DNA from: an uncultured Lentibacter sp.
GTDB taxonomy: Bacteria > Pseudomonadota > Alphaproteobacteria > Rhodobacterales > Rhodobacteraceae
Direction of reading: 5' to 3'
DNA length: 64,000 bases
NCBI GenBank assembly: GCA_947497495.1
Contig: CANMGT010000002.1
Span: 1-64,000 of the forward strand
The notes under the pieces were generated by a model that made no database searches, was not told the origin of the DNA, and saw only the letters and a list, made by a program, of their open reading frames with translations. Numbering within the stretch: position 1 is the first letter of the stretch; the number at the start of each line of letters is the position of its first letter. Shown here in pieces: positions 50,145 to 59,243 of the stretch. The position numbers and the translations under genes are program-made.

Positions 50145-51311
50145 ATGAAAAACCTAAAAACCAAACTGGCGACAGTCGCGGTTGCGACGGCCATGGCCGC
50201 AGCGCCGGCTTTTGCCGAGCAAGGCATCACTGACTCTGAAATCCTGATTGGCTCCAACAACGACCTGTCAGGGCCTTTCGCGGCCTTCGGTGCCCCGGCG
50301 ACAAAAGCCGCTCAACTGGTGTTTGATGAAGTGAACGAAGCGGGCGGCATTCATGGCCGCAAGATCCGCTTTGTTGTCGAGGATCACGCCTACCAGATGC
50401 CGAAAGCCATTCAAGGCATGAACAAGCTGGTCAACGGCGACAAAATCTTTGCGATGCTCTTGTCTTTGGGCACGCCGATGAACATTGCCGCGTTCAAACT
50501 GCAAGATGCCAAGAACGTTCCAAACGTTTCGCCGCTCTCGGCTGCGCGCCAAATGGCAGAACCGTTCTCGCCGCTGCACTATGCAGGCACAGCAACCTAT
50601 TACGAACAAATCCGCGTCGGCGTGCAGTATCTTGCCGAGCAGAAGGGCGCGAGCAAGGTTTGCGCGATGTATCTGCCAACAGACTTTGGCAAGGACATCA
50701 AAGAAGGTGCTGAAAGCATCTCGAACGAAACCGAAGGCCTGACCTTTGTCGCGGAAACGACGCACAAGCCAGACGATGCCGACTTTGTTGGTGCGCTGCA
50801 AAAGCTGAGTGCAGAAGGCTGTGAGATCGTGGCGTTGGCCCTTGGCGTGCGTCAGGCGATCACTGTTTCAGGCACAGCTAAAAAACTCGGCCTGACGGAT
50901 ATTTCCTTCATCAACTCATCGGCGGGCTTCCACACGGTTATGGCCAAGGTGCCAGGCGGCGTGACCGAAGGCATGTATGCCGCATCCGGCTGGGCTGACT
51001 TGCTGTCACGCATGGACAAGCCGGAAGTGCAAAAGTTCTTTGCGCGCTACACCAAGGCAACGGGAGAAGAACTGCCCGGCTCGGGCGCATTGCTCGGCCA
51101 TTCTGCTGCCGAAACAATGGTGCGCGCGCTTGAAGCCGCAGGGCCTGAGCTGAGCGCCAAGACGTTTCAGGCAGGTATCGAAAGCCTGAACTATGAAGAC
51201 GTGGTCTCCGGCAACACCGTGACCTACTCTGCCACCGATCACCAAGGTGCGGATGAAGTTGTTATCTCTGTCATCAAAGATGGCAACTGGATGGAAATCG
51301 CGCGCAAGTAA
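50145..51311 (+). CDS. livK: ABC transporter substrate-binding protein (LivK-type)
   Basis: A 388-residue periplasmic binding protein. A Sec signal peptide ends at AAPAFAEQG (cut near residue 25). The mature part has the Peripla_BP_6 pattern: GITDSEILIGSNNDLSGPFA in pieces, EAGGIHGRKIRFVVEDHAY, and the later TSAxx-type loop SLGTPMNIAAFKL. The ligand is unknown; the acyl-CoA ligase next door suggests a carboxylic acid rather than an amino acid. A terminator follows. Confidence 0.92.
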   Translation: MKNLKTKLATVAVATAMAAAPAFAEQGITDSEILIGSNNDLSGPFAAFGAPATKAAQLVFDEVNEAGGIHGRKIRFVVEDHAYQMPKAIQGMNKLVNGDKIFAMLLSLGTPMNIAAFKLQDAKNVPNVSPLSAARQMAEPFSPLHYAGTATYYEQIRVGVQYLAEQKGASKVCAMYLPTDFGKDIKEGAESISNETEGLTFVAETTHKPDDADFVGALQKLSAEGCEIVALALGVRQAITVSGTAKKLGLTDISFINSSAGFHTVMAKVPGGVTEGMYAASGWADLLSRMDKPEVQKFFARYTKATGEELPGSGALLGHSAAETMVRALEAAGPELSAKTFQAGIESLNYEDVVSGNTVTYSATDHQGADEVVISVIKDGNWMEIARK

Positions 51312-51344
51312 GGCCTCTGCCAACACGAAAGCGCTCACTCAAAG

Positions 51345-51379
51345 AGGGACCTGTCAATGCGTTGGCCGGTCCTTTTTTT
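51345..51379 (+). terminator. Intrinsic terminator of the ABC importer operon
   Basis: A stem of GGGACC (51346-51351) and GGTCC (51368-51372) is followed by seven T residues. It lies 34 bases after the livK stop codon. It should close the six-gene transcript. Confidence 0.85.
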
Positions 51380-51509
51380 GTGCGGTGGTGACGGTGCTGG
51401 CGAGCTATGCCGCAGCCGCTTTGAGGCAGGCTAGCGGGCGTTGCTTACGGTTTGCGGTGGGGGGAGCCTTCAGCGCATCGTGCGGGCATTGCGCGTATGC
51501 GCCTTACGG

Positions 51510-51546
51510 CCAAAAGAAACGGCGCCGCGGGGAGGCGGCGCCGTTT
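51510..51546 (-). terminator. Intrinsic terminator of the BCCT transporter gene
   Basis: The perfect arms AAACGGCGCCGC and GCGGCGCCGTTT around a 6-base loop, followed on the minus strand by CTTTTGG, make a very strong hairpin. It starts about 20 bases after the transporter stop codon. The two terminators in this region keep the ABC operon and the BCCT gene apart. Confidence 0.85.
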
Positions 51547-51566
51547 GGGGGTTTCTAGTCGGGTGG

Positions 51567-53405
51567 TTACTCGGCGGGTTCGGCCACGCCGTGCTTCTCA
51601 CGCAGCCCGTCGCGGTAGAGCGCTTTGATGAGCGCGATGCACATCAGGCCCATGACGATGGTGAAGGGCAGCGCGCCGATGATCATTGCGTTCTTGAGCG
51701 CATCCATCGGGTTGGTGTCACCCGCCGCCAAGATCAGCGTGCCAATGACGGCTGTCAGGATCATGCCCCAAACGATGCGGTGTTTGATGCCGGTTTCCTG
51801 AGCGCCGCCTGACATGATGGTGTTCATCACCAAGATGCCCGAGTCAGCCGATGTGACGAGGAATGTCATGATCAGCACCACGCACATGATGGTGAGCGCC
51901 GAAAGGAAGCCACCGTCGATCATCTGGCCAAGGGTTGCAAACAGCTGGTTGGTTTGCGAGGCGCCCGTGATAGCACCGCCTGCGCCGCCTGTAAGTTCAA
52001 GGTCGATCGCGGTTGCGCCAAGGATCGTCATCCAGGCAAAACACACGAGCGCAGGCGCGACAACGCAGCCCAAGATGAACTCACGCACGGTACGGCCCTT
52101 CGAGATGCGCGCAAGGAACAAGCCGACGAAGGGCGAAAAGGCGATCCACCAAGCCCAGTAGAAGGTTGTCCAGCTTGACTGCCAGCCAAACTGGCGGCCG
52201 TCATTGCCCGCCGCGTAGACGGCTTTGAGCGTGTCTTCATCAAGCTCGGCAGCGGCCCCTGTGAGGCCCGAGGTGAAGGTTGTGAACCCGTCCGAGCCAG
52301 CCCATGCGCCGTAAGCGTTGGTTGCGCCTGCGTAGAGATCGGCGGCCAGTGGCTTGGCGGCTTCAGGGATCGCAGCTGCAAACTCGGCAGCCGACTGTGG
52401 GCCATATGCGCCAAAGCTAAGCGAGAGGAAGTTGAGGATGTAATCAATGAAGGCCGAGCCATAGGTTGACATCGCAAAGCCGAACGAGCCGAACAGAACG
52501 AATGTGAACAACAGGATCAGCGACAACACGAGGTTGAGGTTGGAGAGGTATTTCACGCCTTTGCCAACACCCGAAACCGCCGAGATGATCGACAGGGTCA
52601 TGATGCAGAGCAAGCCCGCGATGAGGCCCGCTTTTGACGGTGTAGGAACGTCGCCGCCCATGTTCATCACCCATTCCATGCCCGTGATCGCGTAGACACC
52701 GTCGATGAACTGGCTGACGCCAAAGCCGATGGTGACGGAAACCCCGAGGATGGTTGCGACAACGCCGAGCACGTCAACGACGTGGCCGAGAAAGCCGTTC
52801 ATCGCTGAGCCGAACAACGGCGTCAGCGCCGAGCGGATGGTCAGCGGCATGTCGCGTGTGTAGGCGTAGTAGGCCAGTGACAGGCCTGTCACCACGTAGA
52901 TCGCCCAGGCGTGGAAGCCGTAGTGCGCGAATGTATAGCGGTAGGCTGACTGGATCGAGGCTTCGGTGTTGCCTGCCACGTCGCCCGCGACAACCACTGG
53001 GTTTGAGCCCCAGAGGCTGAGTGGCTCGGCAGTTGCAAAGACCATCAGGCCAACGCCCAGACCGGCACCAAACATCATCGAGAACCAAGAGAAGTTGGAG
53101 AACTCGGGCGCTTCGCCCGGTGTGCCCATGACGCGCGCGCCTGTCTTTGGCAGGATCGCCACGACGAGCAGGAAGAAGGCAAAGAAGCCGACGATGTAGA
53201 TGTAAAACTGGTTGAAGATTTTGAGCAGGTTGCCGTTGAGGCTGCCCAGCGTGCCGTTGGCATTGGCCGGATAAACCAGCGCCCAGAGCACCAGCGCCAC
53301 CATGATGCCTTTGCTGATCAGCGCGATCGGCAGGCTGTTGTCGTGGTAAAAGCCGCCATCCTGGGTTTTGATGTCGAGGTCTGTGAAAGGGGGTTTGACT
53401 TGCAT
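51567..53405 (-). CDS. BCCT-family betaine/choline/DMSP transporter
   Basis: The 612-residue secondary transporter has about twelve membrane helices. The family signature is WTTFYWAWWIAFSPFVGLFLARISKGRTVREF (in pieces), and FGAGLGVGLMVFATAEPL is the helix 3 region. An extracellular loop near residues 330-410 is longer than in BetP and carries many Asp, Gly and Thr residues. The short N-terminus argues against strong osmotic regulation. Substrates of the family include betaine, carnitine, choline and DMSP; in a genome with dmdA, DMSP or betaine is plausible, but not shown. Confidence 0.92.
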   Translation of the reverse strand: MQVKPPFTDLDIKTQDGGFYHDNSLPIALISKGIMVALVLWALVYPANANGTLGSLNGNLLKIFNQFYIYIVGFFAFFLLVVAILPKTGARVMGTPGEAPEFSNFSWFSMMFGAGLGVGLMVFATAEPLSLWGSNPVVVAGDVAGNTEASIQSAYRYTFAHYGFHAWAIYVVTGLSLAYYAYTRDMPLTIRSALTPLFGSAMNGFLGHVVDVLGVVATILGVSVTIGFGVSQFIDGVYAITGMEWVMNMGGDVPTPSKAGLIAGLLCIMTLSIISAVSGVGKGVKYLSNLNLVLSLILLFTFVLFGSFGFAMSTYGSAFIDYILNFLSLSFGAYGPQSAAEFAAAIPEAAKPLAADLYAGATNAYGAWAGSDGFTTFTSGLTGAAAELDEDTLKAVYAAGNDGRQFGWQSSWTTFYWAWWIAFSPFVGLFLARISKGRTVREFILGCVVAPALVCFAWMTILGATAIDLELTGGAGGAITGASQTNQLFATLGQMIDGGFLSALTIMCVVLIMTFLVTSADSGILVMNTIMSGGAQETGIKHRIVWGMILTAVIGTLILAAGDTNPMDALKNAMIIGALPFTIVMGLMCIALIKALYRDGLREKHGVAEPAE

Positions 53406-53418
53406 GTCCCTGATGTCC

Positions 53419-53464
53419 TTTTCAGTTTCTGAAAATGTCCGGCCTGATTGCTTATTTTTTAAGC
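53419..53464. promoter_or_regulatory. Two short palindromes upstream of the BCCT gene
   Basis: The arms TTTTCAG (53419-53425) and CTGAAAA (53429-53435) form one inverted repeat, and GCTTA/TAAGC (53450-53464) another. Both lie within 60 bases upstream of the BCCT start, where an operator or promoter would be. No regulator is known. They could also be hairpins of the leader. Confidence 0.35.
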
Positions 53465-53687
53465 ATCACGCTCTCATTACGGGCGATTGCACACGAGTTT
53501 CGCGCAGCGATACCCGTCAAACACGACGCCTCATGGGGTAAACTGCGACATTCCGGCGCGGCTTGGCCGCAGTTTTGCGCCCATTTACCGCTTGGCTTTG
53601 GGGCGCACTGGGCGCGTTCTGGCAATTTTGGGTTGCGCTGAGGGGCAAGTCATGAAGACTGGACGAAACGACAAAAGAGAGACATCC

Positions 53688-54905
53688 ATGCTTGATATAG
53701 ATTTTGTGCGCGCCCAGTTTCCGGCGTTTGATGTTGAGGCTTTGCAGGGGCAGGCGTTCTTTGAAAACGCGGGCGGCTCTTACACTTGTCGGCCTGTCAT
53801 CGAGCGGCTGATGCGGTTTTACACCGAGCGCAAAGTGCAGCCCTATGCGCCTTACGAGGCCTCGCGCCTTGGCGGCGAAGAGATGGATGAGGCCCGCGCG
53901 CGCCTTGCCGCAATGATGGGTGTTGCGACAGACGAAGTTTCGTTTGGGCCTTCGACCACGCAGAACACCTATGTGATGGCGCAGGCCTTTCGCCAGTTTA
54001 TGACGCCCGGCGAGGCGATTGTTGTGACAAATCAAGACCATGAGGCCAACACAGGCCCGTGGCGGCGCTTGGCTGAGGCGGGCATCGAGGTGCGCGAGTG
54101 GAAGATCAACGCCGAGACAGGGCGGCTCTGTGTGGATGACCTTGAAGAACTCTTGGATGAAAGCGTGCGCCTTGTGTGCTTTCCGCATTGCTCCAACGTG
54201 GTCGGCGAGATCAACCCTGTCAGCGAGATCACCGCGGCGGCCCATGCGGCGGGGGCGTTCGTCTGCGTGGACGGCGTGTCTTACGCGCCACACGGCATTC
54301 CCAATGTCGATATGTTGGGGCCGGATATCTACTTGTTTTCAGCCTATAAAACCTATGGGCCGCACCAAGGCATTATGGTGATCCGGCGTGCTTTGGGCAT
54401 GACGCTGCCCAATCAGGGCCACCACTTTAACGGCGAGACGCTTTACAAGCGCTTTACGCCTGCGGGGCCGGATCACGCGCAAGTCGCGGCGTCGGCCGGC
54501 ATGGCCGATTATATGGAGCTGCTGGCGGCGCATCACGGCATCACCGGTTCGGTGGCCGAGAAAGCCGCTGGCGTGCATGATTTGATGCGCGCGCATGAGG
54601 TGAAGCTGTTGCAACCCTTGCTCGACTATCTGGGCGCCAAAAACTCGGCGCGCTTGCTGGGGCCAAGCGAGGCCAGCAACCGCGCGCCGACTGTGGCTGT
54701 CGAGCTGGCGGGCGAAGGCCACACTGCTGCAGCCACTTTGGCCGAACATGGCATCATGGCGGGCGGCGGCGACTTTTACGCAGGTCGCGCTCTCAAGGCG
54801 ATGGGTGTTGACCCTGACAAGGGCGTTTTGCGGCTGTCGTTTACGCATTACACCCATGAAGACGAAGTCAGCAAACTTATCGCAGCCCTTGACGAGGTCT
54901 TGTGA
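53688..54905 (+). CDS. Class V aminotransferase-fold protein (cysteine desulfurase-like)
   Basis: The 405-residue PLP enzyme belongs to the class V aminotransferase fold. The PLP lysine is Lys221 in LFSAYKTYGPHQG. Other marks are FENAGGSYTCRPVIERL near the start, VTNQDHEANTGPWRRL and CVDGVSYAPHG. The usual SufS catalytic cysteine loop is not evident, so it may not be a desulfurase. Alternatives are a lyase or isopenicillin-epimerase-like enzyme. A start 36 bases upstream is possible. It precedes the photolyase gene by 51 bases. Confidence 0.82.
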   Translation: MLDIDFVRAQFPAFDVEALQGQAFFENAGGSYTCRPVIERLMRFYTERKVQPYAPYEASRLGGEEMDEARARLAAMMGVATDEVSFGPSTTQNTYVMAQAFRQFMTPGEAIVVTNQDHEANTGPWRRLAEAGIEVREWKINAETGRLCVDDLEELLDESVRLVCFPHCSNVVGEINPVSEITAAAHAAGAFVCVDGVSYAPHGIPNVDMLGPDIYLFSAYKTYGPHQGIMVIRRALGMTLPNQGHHFNGETLYKRFTPAGPDHAQVAASAGMADYMELLAAHHGITGSVAEKAAGVHDLMRAHEVKLLQPLLDYLGAKNSARLLGPSEASNRAPTVAVELAGEGHTAAATLAEHGIMAGGGDFYAGRALKAMGVDPDKGVLRLSFTHYTHEDEVSKLIAALDEVL

Positions 54906-54956
54906 TCCAAGGGCTGCCGCGCGCCGTATCGTAAAGAAGCGGCGCGGGGGTATGAG

Positions 54957-56369
54957 ATGAGCGAAACGAGCAAACAGGCGATCTGGTGGATCAGGCGCGA
55001 CTTGCGACTGGCGGACAACGCCGCGCTTTGTGCGGCGGCTGCCGAGGGGGCGGTTGTGCCCGTTTTCATCTACGAAAGCAGGGTTGAGGCCCTCGGGAGT
55101 GCAGCGCTCTGGCGGCTTGAGCAGGGGCTTGTGGCCCTTGCAACCGCACTTGAGGCCAAGGGTTCACGGCTTGTCTTGCGGCGTGGCAAACCGCTTGATG
55201 TGCTGCGCGACATACTGGCCGAAACCAAAGCCGAAAGCCTGCATTGGAACAGGCTTTATGATCCTGTTTCCAGAGAGATAGACGCCGAAATTAAAGCGAA
55301 TTTGCGCGCTGCGGGCTATCAGGCCCAAAGCCATACGGGCCATTTGCTACACGAGCCGATGAGCGTCGCCAACCAGCAGGGCCGCTACTTCAAGGTGTTC
55401 ACGCCGTTCTGGCGCAACATTGCCGCGCGCCACGTTGCACCGCCACAGCCCGAGCCTGAGCTGCCAGCACCAAAGCACTGGCCGCGCAGCGAGGCGCTTG
55501 CCGATTGGGCCATGGCCACAGGCATGCGCCGTGGGGCTGACGTGTTGGCGAAATACACCAAGTCGGGCGAGGCGGCAGCCTGGGCGAAGCTCTCCGAGTT
55601 TATCGAGCACCGCGCGGAAGGTTACAAGGCGCAGCGCGATGCGCCGGGCGCTGCGGGCACGTCGGAACTTTCCGAGCACCTCAGCCTTGGCGAAATATCC
55701 CCGCGTGCGGTCTGGGACATGTGCCAGCGTGCTCAGGCGGCAGGGGGCGAGGGGCTGGAACCCTTCATGCGTCAGATCGGCTGGCGCGATTTTGCCCACC
55801 ACCTGATGTTTCACACCCCGCATATGCTGCGCGACAACTGGCGCGAGGGCTGGGGCAGCTTCCCGTGGAGCGAAGACGAAAACCATGCACATGTGCAAGC
55901 GTGGAAAGAGGGCCGCACCGGCATTGATTTCGTCGATGCGGCGATGCGCGAGATGTGGGTGACGGGGCGGATGCACAACCGCGCGCGCATGGTTGCTGCG
56001 AGCTATCTGACCAAACACCTGATGGTGCATTGGCGGGTCGGCGAGCGCTGGTTTGCAGATCAGCTGATCGACTTTGACCCCGCCTGCAACGCGATGGGCT
56101 GGCAGTGGGTGGCGGGCTCGGGGCCAGATGCAGCGCCGTATTTTCGGGTGTTCAACCCGGACACCCAGCTTGAGAAGTTTGACAACAAAGGCACCTACAA
56201 AAAACGCTGGATCGCCGAGGAGCAGACCAAGCCGCCGCAAAGCGCGCTCGACTTCTTTGAGGCGGTGCCACTGTCGGCACAGATGTCGCCAAGCCAGCTG
56301 CGTCCCGCGCCGATTGTCACGCTCAAGGAAGGTCGCGAGCGGGCCTTGGCTGCCTATAGCGCCCGTTGA
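54957..56369 (+). CDS. phrB: Deoxyribodipyrimidine photolyase
   Basis: The 470-residue flavoprotein repairs cyclobutane pyrimidine dimers using light. The N-terminal antenna domain begins AIWWIRRDLRLADN; the FAD domain contains WRDFAHHLMFHTPHMLRDNW (in pieces), TGIDFVDAAMREMWVTGRMHNRARM, and DFDPACNAMGWQWVAGSGPD. All FAD and substrate landmarks of class I CPD photolyases are present. In R. sphaeroides a photolyase gene likewise lies near trgAB. Confidence 0.95.
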   Translation: MSETSKQAIWWIRRDLRLADNAALCAAAAEGAVVPVFIYESRVEALGSAALWRLEQGLVALATALEAKGSRLVLRRGKPLDVLRDILAETKAESLHWNRLYDPVSREIDAEIKANLRAAGYQAQSHTGHLLHEPMSVANQQGRYFKVFTPFWRNIAARHVAPPQPEPELPAPKHWPRSEALADWAMATGMRRGADVLAKYTKSGEAAAWAKLSEFIEHRAEGYKAQRDAPGAAGTSELSEHLSLGEISPRAVWDMCQRAQAAGGEGLEPFMRQIGWRDFAHHLMFHTPHMLRDNWREGWGSFPWSEDENHAHVQAWKEGRTGIDFVDAAMREMWVTGRMHNRARMVAASYLTKHLMVHWRVGERWFADQLIDFDPACNAMGWQWVAGSGPDAAPYFRVFNPDTQLEKFDNKGTYKKRWIAEEQTKPPQSALDFFEAVPLSAQMSPSQLRPAPIVTLKEGRERALAAYSAR

Positions 56370-56448
56370 GCTGTGTCATCAGGCTTTTCAAGGCGCGAGA
56401 GTTTCGCTAGGTCTGGTGCAACGCAACAAAGAGTTCGGGTTTGTCCTT

Positions 56449-56898
56449 ATGCCAACAGCCACGCGCCTAGTTTCAGCTTTCGCCATGGTCGCCCTTGCAT
56501 GGTTTGCCAGTGATATGGTCATGCAGGCGATGCTGGCCGAGGATCCTGACCTCAACTTTGGCAACTTCAAGCTGATCAATCTCGTTATCGCGGCACTCCT
56601 TGGATGGCGGCTTTTGGGCACGCGTATTGGCAACGACTATTCTGTCTCAGTCGGCCTTGGGCTAACGGCTGTAGCCGCGTTGGTGTTTTGGTGCCTGCTT
56701 GCGCATGCTTTCATCGAGATGTTCAAAATGTCGCTTGATCGGCGCTTTGACGGCCCGATGGAGGCGATCGTTCATGCAATTCAGCTGAGCGTCGAATATG
56801 CCGCCGAGCTTTTGCGCGCGCAAATACTCGGGGTGCTTATGGGCGCTGGCATCGTCCTCGGGATGCTCGCCGAATTTGTCAGCCGTCATTGGCGCTAG
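56449..56898 (+). CDS. trgA: TrgA-like membrane protein (tellurite resistance)
   Basis: The 149-residue protein has about four membrane helices: 6-30, 43-60, 72-94 and 121-140. It begins MPTATRLVSAFAMVALAWFA, matching the N-terminus of TrgA of Rhodobacter sphaeroides as I know it, where trgAB contributes to high-level tellurite resistance. The molecular mechanism is unknown. It is followed directly by trgB. Confidence 0.85.
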   Translation: MPTATRLVSAFAMVALAWFASDMVMQAMLAEDPDLNFGNFKLINLVIAALLGWRLLGTRIGNDYSVSVGLGLTAVAALVFWCLLAHAFIEMFKMSLDRRFDGPMEAIVHAIQLSVEYAAELLRAQILGVLMGAGIVLGMLAEFVSRHWR

Positions 56899-56900
56899 GC

Positions 56901-58016
56901 GTGGTTCAGGTTTTTCTTTACGGCACCCTACGGCATGAGGGCTTGCTTGACATCGTGCTGGGCCATGTGCCCCACGCGCGTTTGCGGCCTGCGACCCTGC
57001 AGGACTATAGCGTGTCGCGGGCTCAGGGGCACAGCTTTCCGCTGATCGAGGCCAGGCGCGGGGCAGAAGCCTTCGGCAGCTTGCTGACAGATGTCAGCCC
57101 CGAAGAGCGCGCACGACTTGACCACTACGAACTTGGCTTTGGCTATCATTTACACGAGGTCAATATCGGCGGGGAGGCGGCGCTTGTTTACCTGCCCGAG
57201 CCGGGGCTGTGGCAGGCTGACGGGCCTTGGTCCCTTGACGACTGGAGCGCCAACGACTGGCCACACGTGCGCCACTCTGCGAGCGAGATCATGAGCTATC
57301 TCGGGCAGGCGGAGGCCTCTGATCTGGCGTGGCGGTTTGCGATGATCGGCGCGCGGGCGCAGTCGCGCAACCTTGCTCAAAGCGCGCCCGCGCCAGCAGA
57401 GCTTCGTGCAGGCCTGAGTGCAGCTGATGTCGAGGTGGCGCGCCGTGATGTAAGCCACTTCGGCTATTTCCGCACCGACACCTACGGGCTACGGCACAAG
57501 CGTTTTGACGGCACGATTAGTGGTGTTCTGGCGAGAGAGGTGTTCCTCTCAGCCGACGCAGCGCTTGTGCTACCTTATGATGCGGCGCGAGACTGTGTGA
57601 TGCTGATTGAACAGTTTCGCATGGGGCCGTTTGCGCGGGGTGATGCACGACCGTGGGTGCTTGAACCGATCGCGGGGCGTATTGATGCGGGCGAAAGCCC
57701 CGAAGCCGCAGCCGCACGCGAGTGTCAGGAAGAGGCGGGGCTGAGCCTGCGCAGCCTTCTGCCCATCGCGCAGTGTTATGCTTCGCCCGGTGAAGTGAGC
57801 ACGTATTTTCACATGTTTCTCGGGCTGGCCGACCTGCCTGAGGGCAGCAGCGGGATCGGCGGGCTTGAGGGTGAGCAGGAAGACATCAAAAGCCACATCG
57901 TGAGCTTTGAGCGGGCGATGGAGCTTGTGGAAACAGGCGAGATCAACGTCGGGCCGCTGATCCAGATGCTGCAATGGCTGGCGCTCAATAAGGCCGGGAT
58001 CGACGCACAAAGCTGA
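56901..58016 (+). CDS. trgB: TrgB: gamma-glutamylcyclotransferase-like plus NUDIX hydrolase
   Basis: The protein has about 371 residues in two domains. The N-terminal half is gamma-glutamylcyclotransferase-like (VFLYGTLRHEGLLDIVLG and later ERARLDHYELGFGY). The C-terminal half is NUDIX, with a perfect box GRIDAGESPEAAAARECQEEAG and a DRCVMLIEQFRMG-like strand; it resembles ADP-ribose pyrophosphatases. It starts two bases after trgA, with a GTG at 56901; a TTG twelve bases upstream overlaps trgA. In R. sphaeroides trgB works with trgA in tellurite resistance. Confidence 0.88.
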   Translation: MVQVFLYGTLRHEGLLDIVLGHVPHARLRPATLQDYSVSRAQGHSFPLIEARRGAEAFGSLLTDVSPEERARLDHYELGFGYHLHEVNIGGEAALVYLPEPGLWQADGPWSLDDWSANDWPHVRHSASEIMSYLGQAEASDLAWRFAMIGARAQSRNLAQSAPAPAELRAGLSAADVEVARRDVSHFGYFRTDTYGLRHKRFDGTISGVLAREVFLSADAALVLPYDAARDCVMLIEQFRMGPFARGDARPWVLEPIAGRIDAGESPEAAAARECQEEAGLSLRSLLPIAQCYASPGEVSTYFHMFLGLADLPEGSSGIGGLEGEQEDIKSHIVSFERAMELVETGEINVGPLIQMLQWLALNKAGIDAQS

Positions 58017-58205
58017 GCCTTTGATTTCGGCGTTTGCGCCAGAAAGCTCTTGAGGGACAGAAACTGCCTGACGCGCTGTTCTTTGCGCGCATTGTTCTGC
58101 GGCAGGCGTGTAAGCAAAACGTGAGGCTTTTTGCGCGGGGCGTGGCTTGTGATGCCTTTCACAACGACGTAAGTTGGCGGGGAAACATCGCCAAGGAGCG
58201 CGCAG

Positions 58206-59243
58206 ATGAAAGTGGCACAGAACCTCGAACAAGCCGTCGGCAATACGCCCCTGATTAAGTTGCAGCGCGTCAGCGAAGAAACCGGTTGCGAGATTTACGG
58301 CAAGGCCGAGTTTCTCAACCCCGGCCAGTCGGTCAAAGACCGAGCGGCGCTTTACATAATCAAAGACGCGATCGCGCGCGGCGAGCTGAAGCCCGGCGGA
58401 ACGATTGTGGAAGGCACGGCGGGCAACACGGGCATCGGCTTGGCACTTGTCGGCGCGTCGATGGGCTTCAAAACCGTGATCGTCATTCCCGAGACACAGT
58501 CGCAAGAAAAGAAAGACATGCTGCGCCTTGCAGGGGCCGAGCTGGTGCAGGTTCCGGCCAAACCCTACCGAGACCCCAACAACTTTGTGCGCTATTCAGA
58601 GCGGCTCGCGCGCGAGCTGGCTTCGAGCGAGCCGAACGGCGCGATCTGGGCCAACCAGTTTGACAATGTGGCAAACCGTCAGGCGCATATCGAAACCACA
58701 GGCCCCGAGATATGGGAGCAGACGGGCGGCCGCGTTGACGGCTTTATCTGCGCTGTCGGCTCGGGCGGCACGCTTGTTGGCACGGGCATGGCGCTCCAGC
58801 CCAAAGGCGTCAAGATCGGCATTGCTGATCCGTTGGGTGCGGGGCTGTTCAGCTATTACACCACTGGGGAGATCGCCATGGAGGGCGGCTCGATTGCCGA
58901 GGGCATCGGGCAGGTGCGCATCACCAAAAACCTCGAAGGGTTTACGCCCGATATGGCCTATCAGGTGCCTGACGAGGAAGCGCTGCCTTATGTCTTTGAC
59001 TTGCTGAGCGAGGAGGGGCTTTGCCTTGGCGGCTCATCGGGGATCAACGTGGCGGGGGCTGTGCGCATGGCGCGCGAAATGGGCCCGGGCCACACGATTG
59101 TGACAGTGCTTTGCGACTATGGCACACGCTACCAGAGCAAGCTGTTCAACCCGACTTTCCTGAAAGAAAAGAACCTGCCGTTCCCCGCATGGCTTGACCG
59201 CGCGCCGCAGGATATTCCCGCTGTTTTCGAGGATGCTGAATGA
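58206..59243 (+). CDS. cysK: Cysteine synthase A
   Basis: The 345-residue enzyme makes cysteine from O-acetylserine and sulfide. The PLP lysine is Lys44 in NPGQSVKDRAA, and EGTAGNTGIGLALV and GGSSGINVAGA are the substrate and phosphate loops. It lies after trgB, with a 189-base gap that probably has its own promoter, and overlaps the channel gene by four bases. In R. sphaeroides cysK is linked to trgAB and tellurite tolerance. Confidence 0.95.
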   Translation: MKVAQNLEQAVGNTPLIKLQRVSEETGCEIYGKAEFLNPGQSVKDRAALYIIKDAIARGELKPGGTIVEGTAGNTGIGLALVGASMGFKTVIVIPETQSQEKKDMLRLAGAELVQVPAKPYRDPNNFVRYSERLARELASSEPNGAIWANQFDNVANRQAHIETTGPEIWEQTGGRVDGFICAVGSGGTLVGTGMALQPKGVKIGIADPLGAGLFSYYTTGEIAMEGGSIAEGIGQVRITKNLEGFTPDMAYQVPDEEALPYVFDLLSEEGLCLGGSSGINVAGAVRMAREMGPGHTIVTVLCDYGTRYQSKLFNPTFLKEKNLPFPAWLDRAPQDIPAVFEDAE

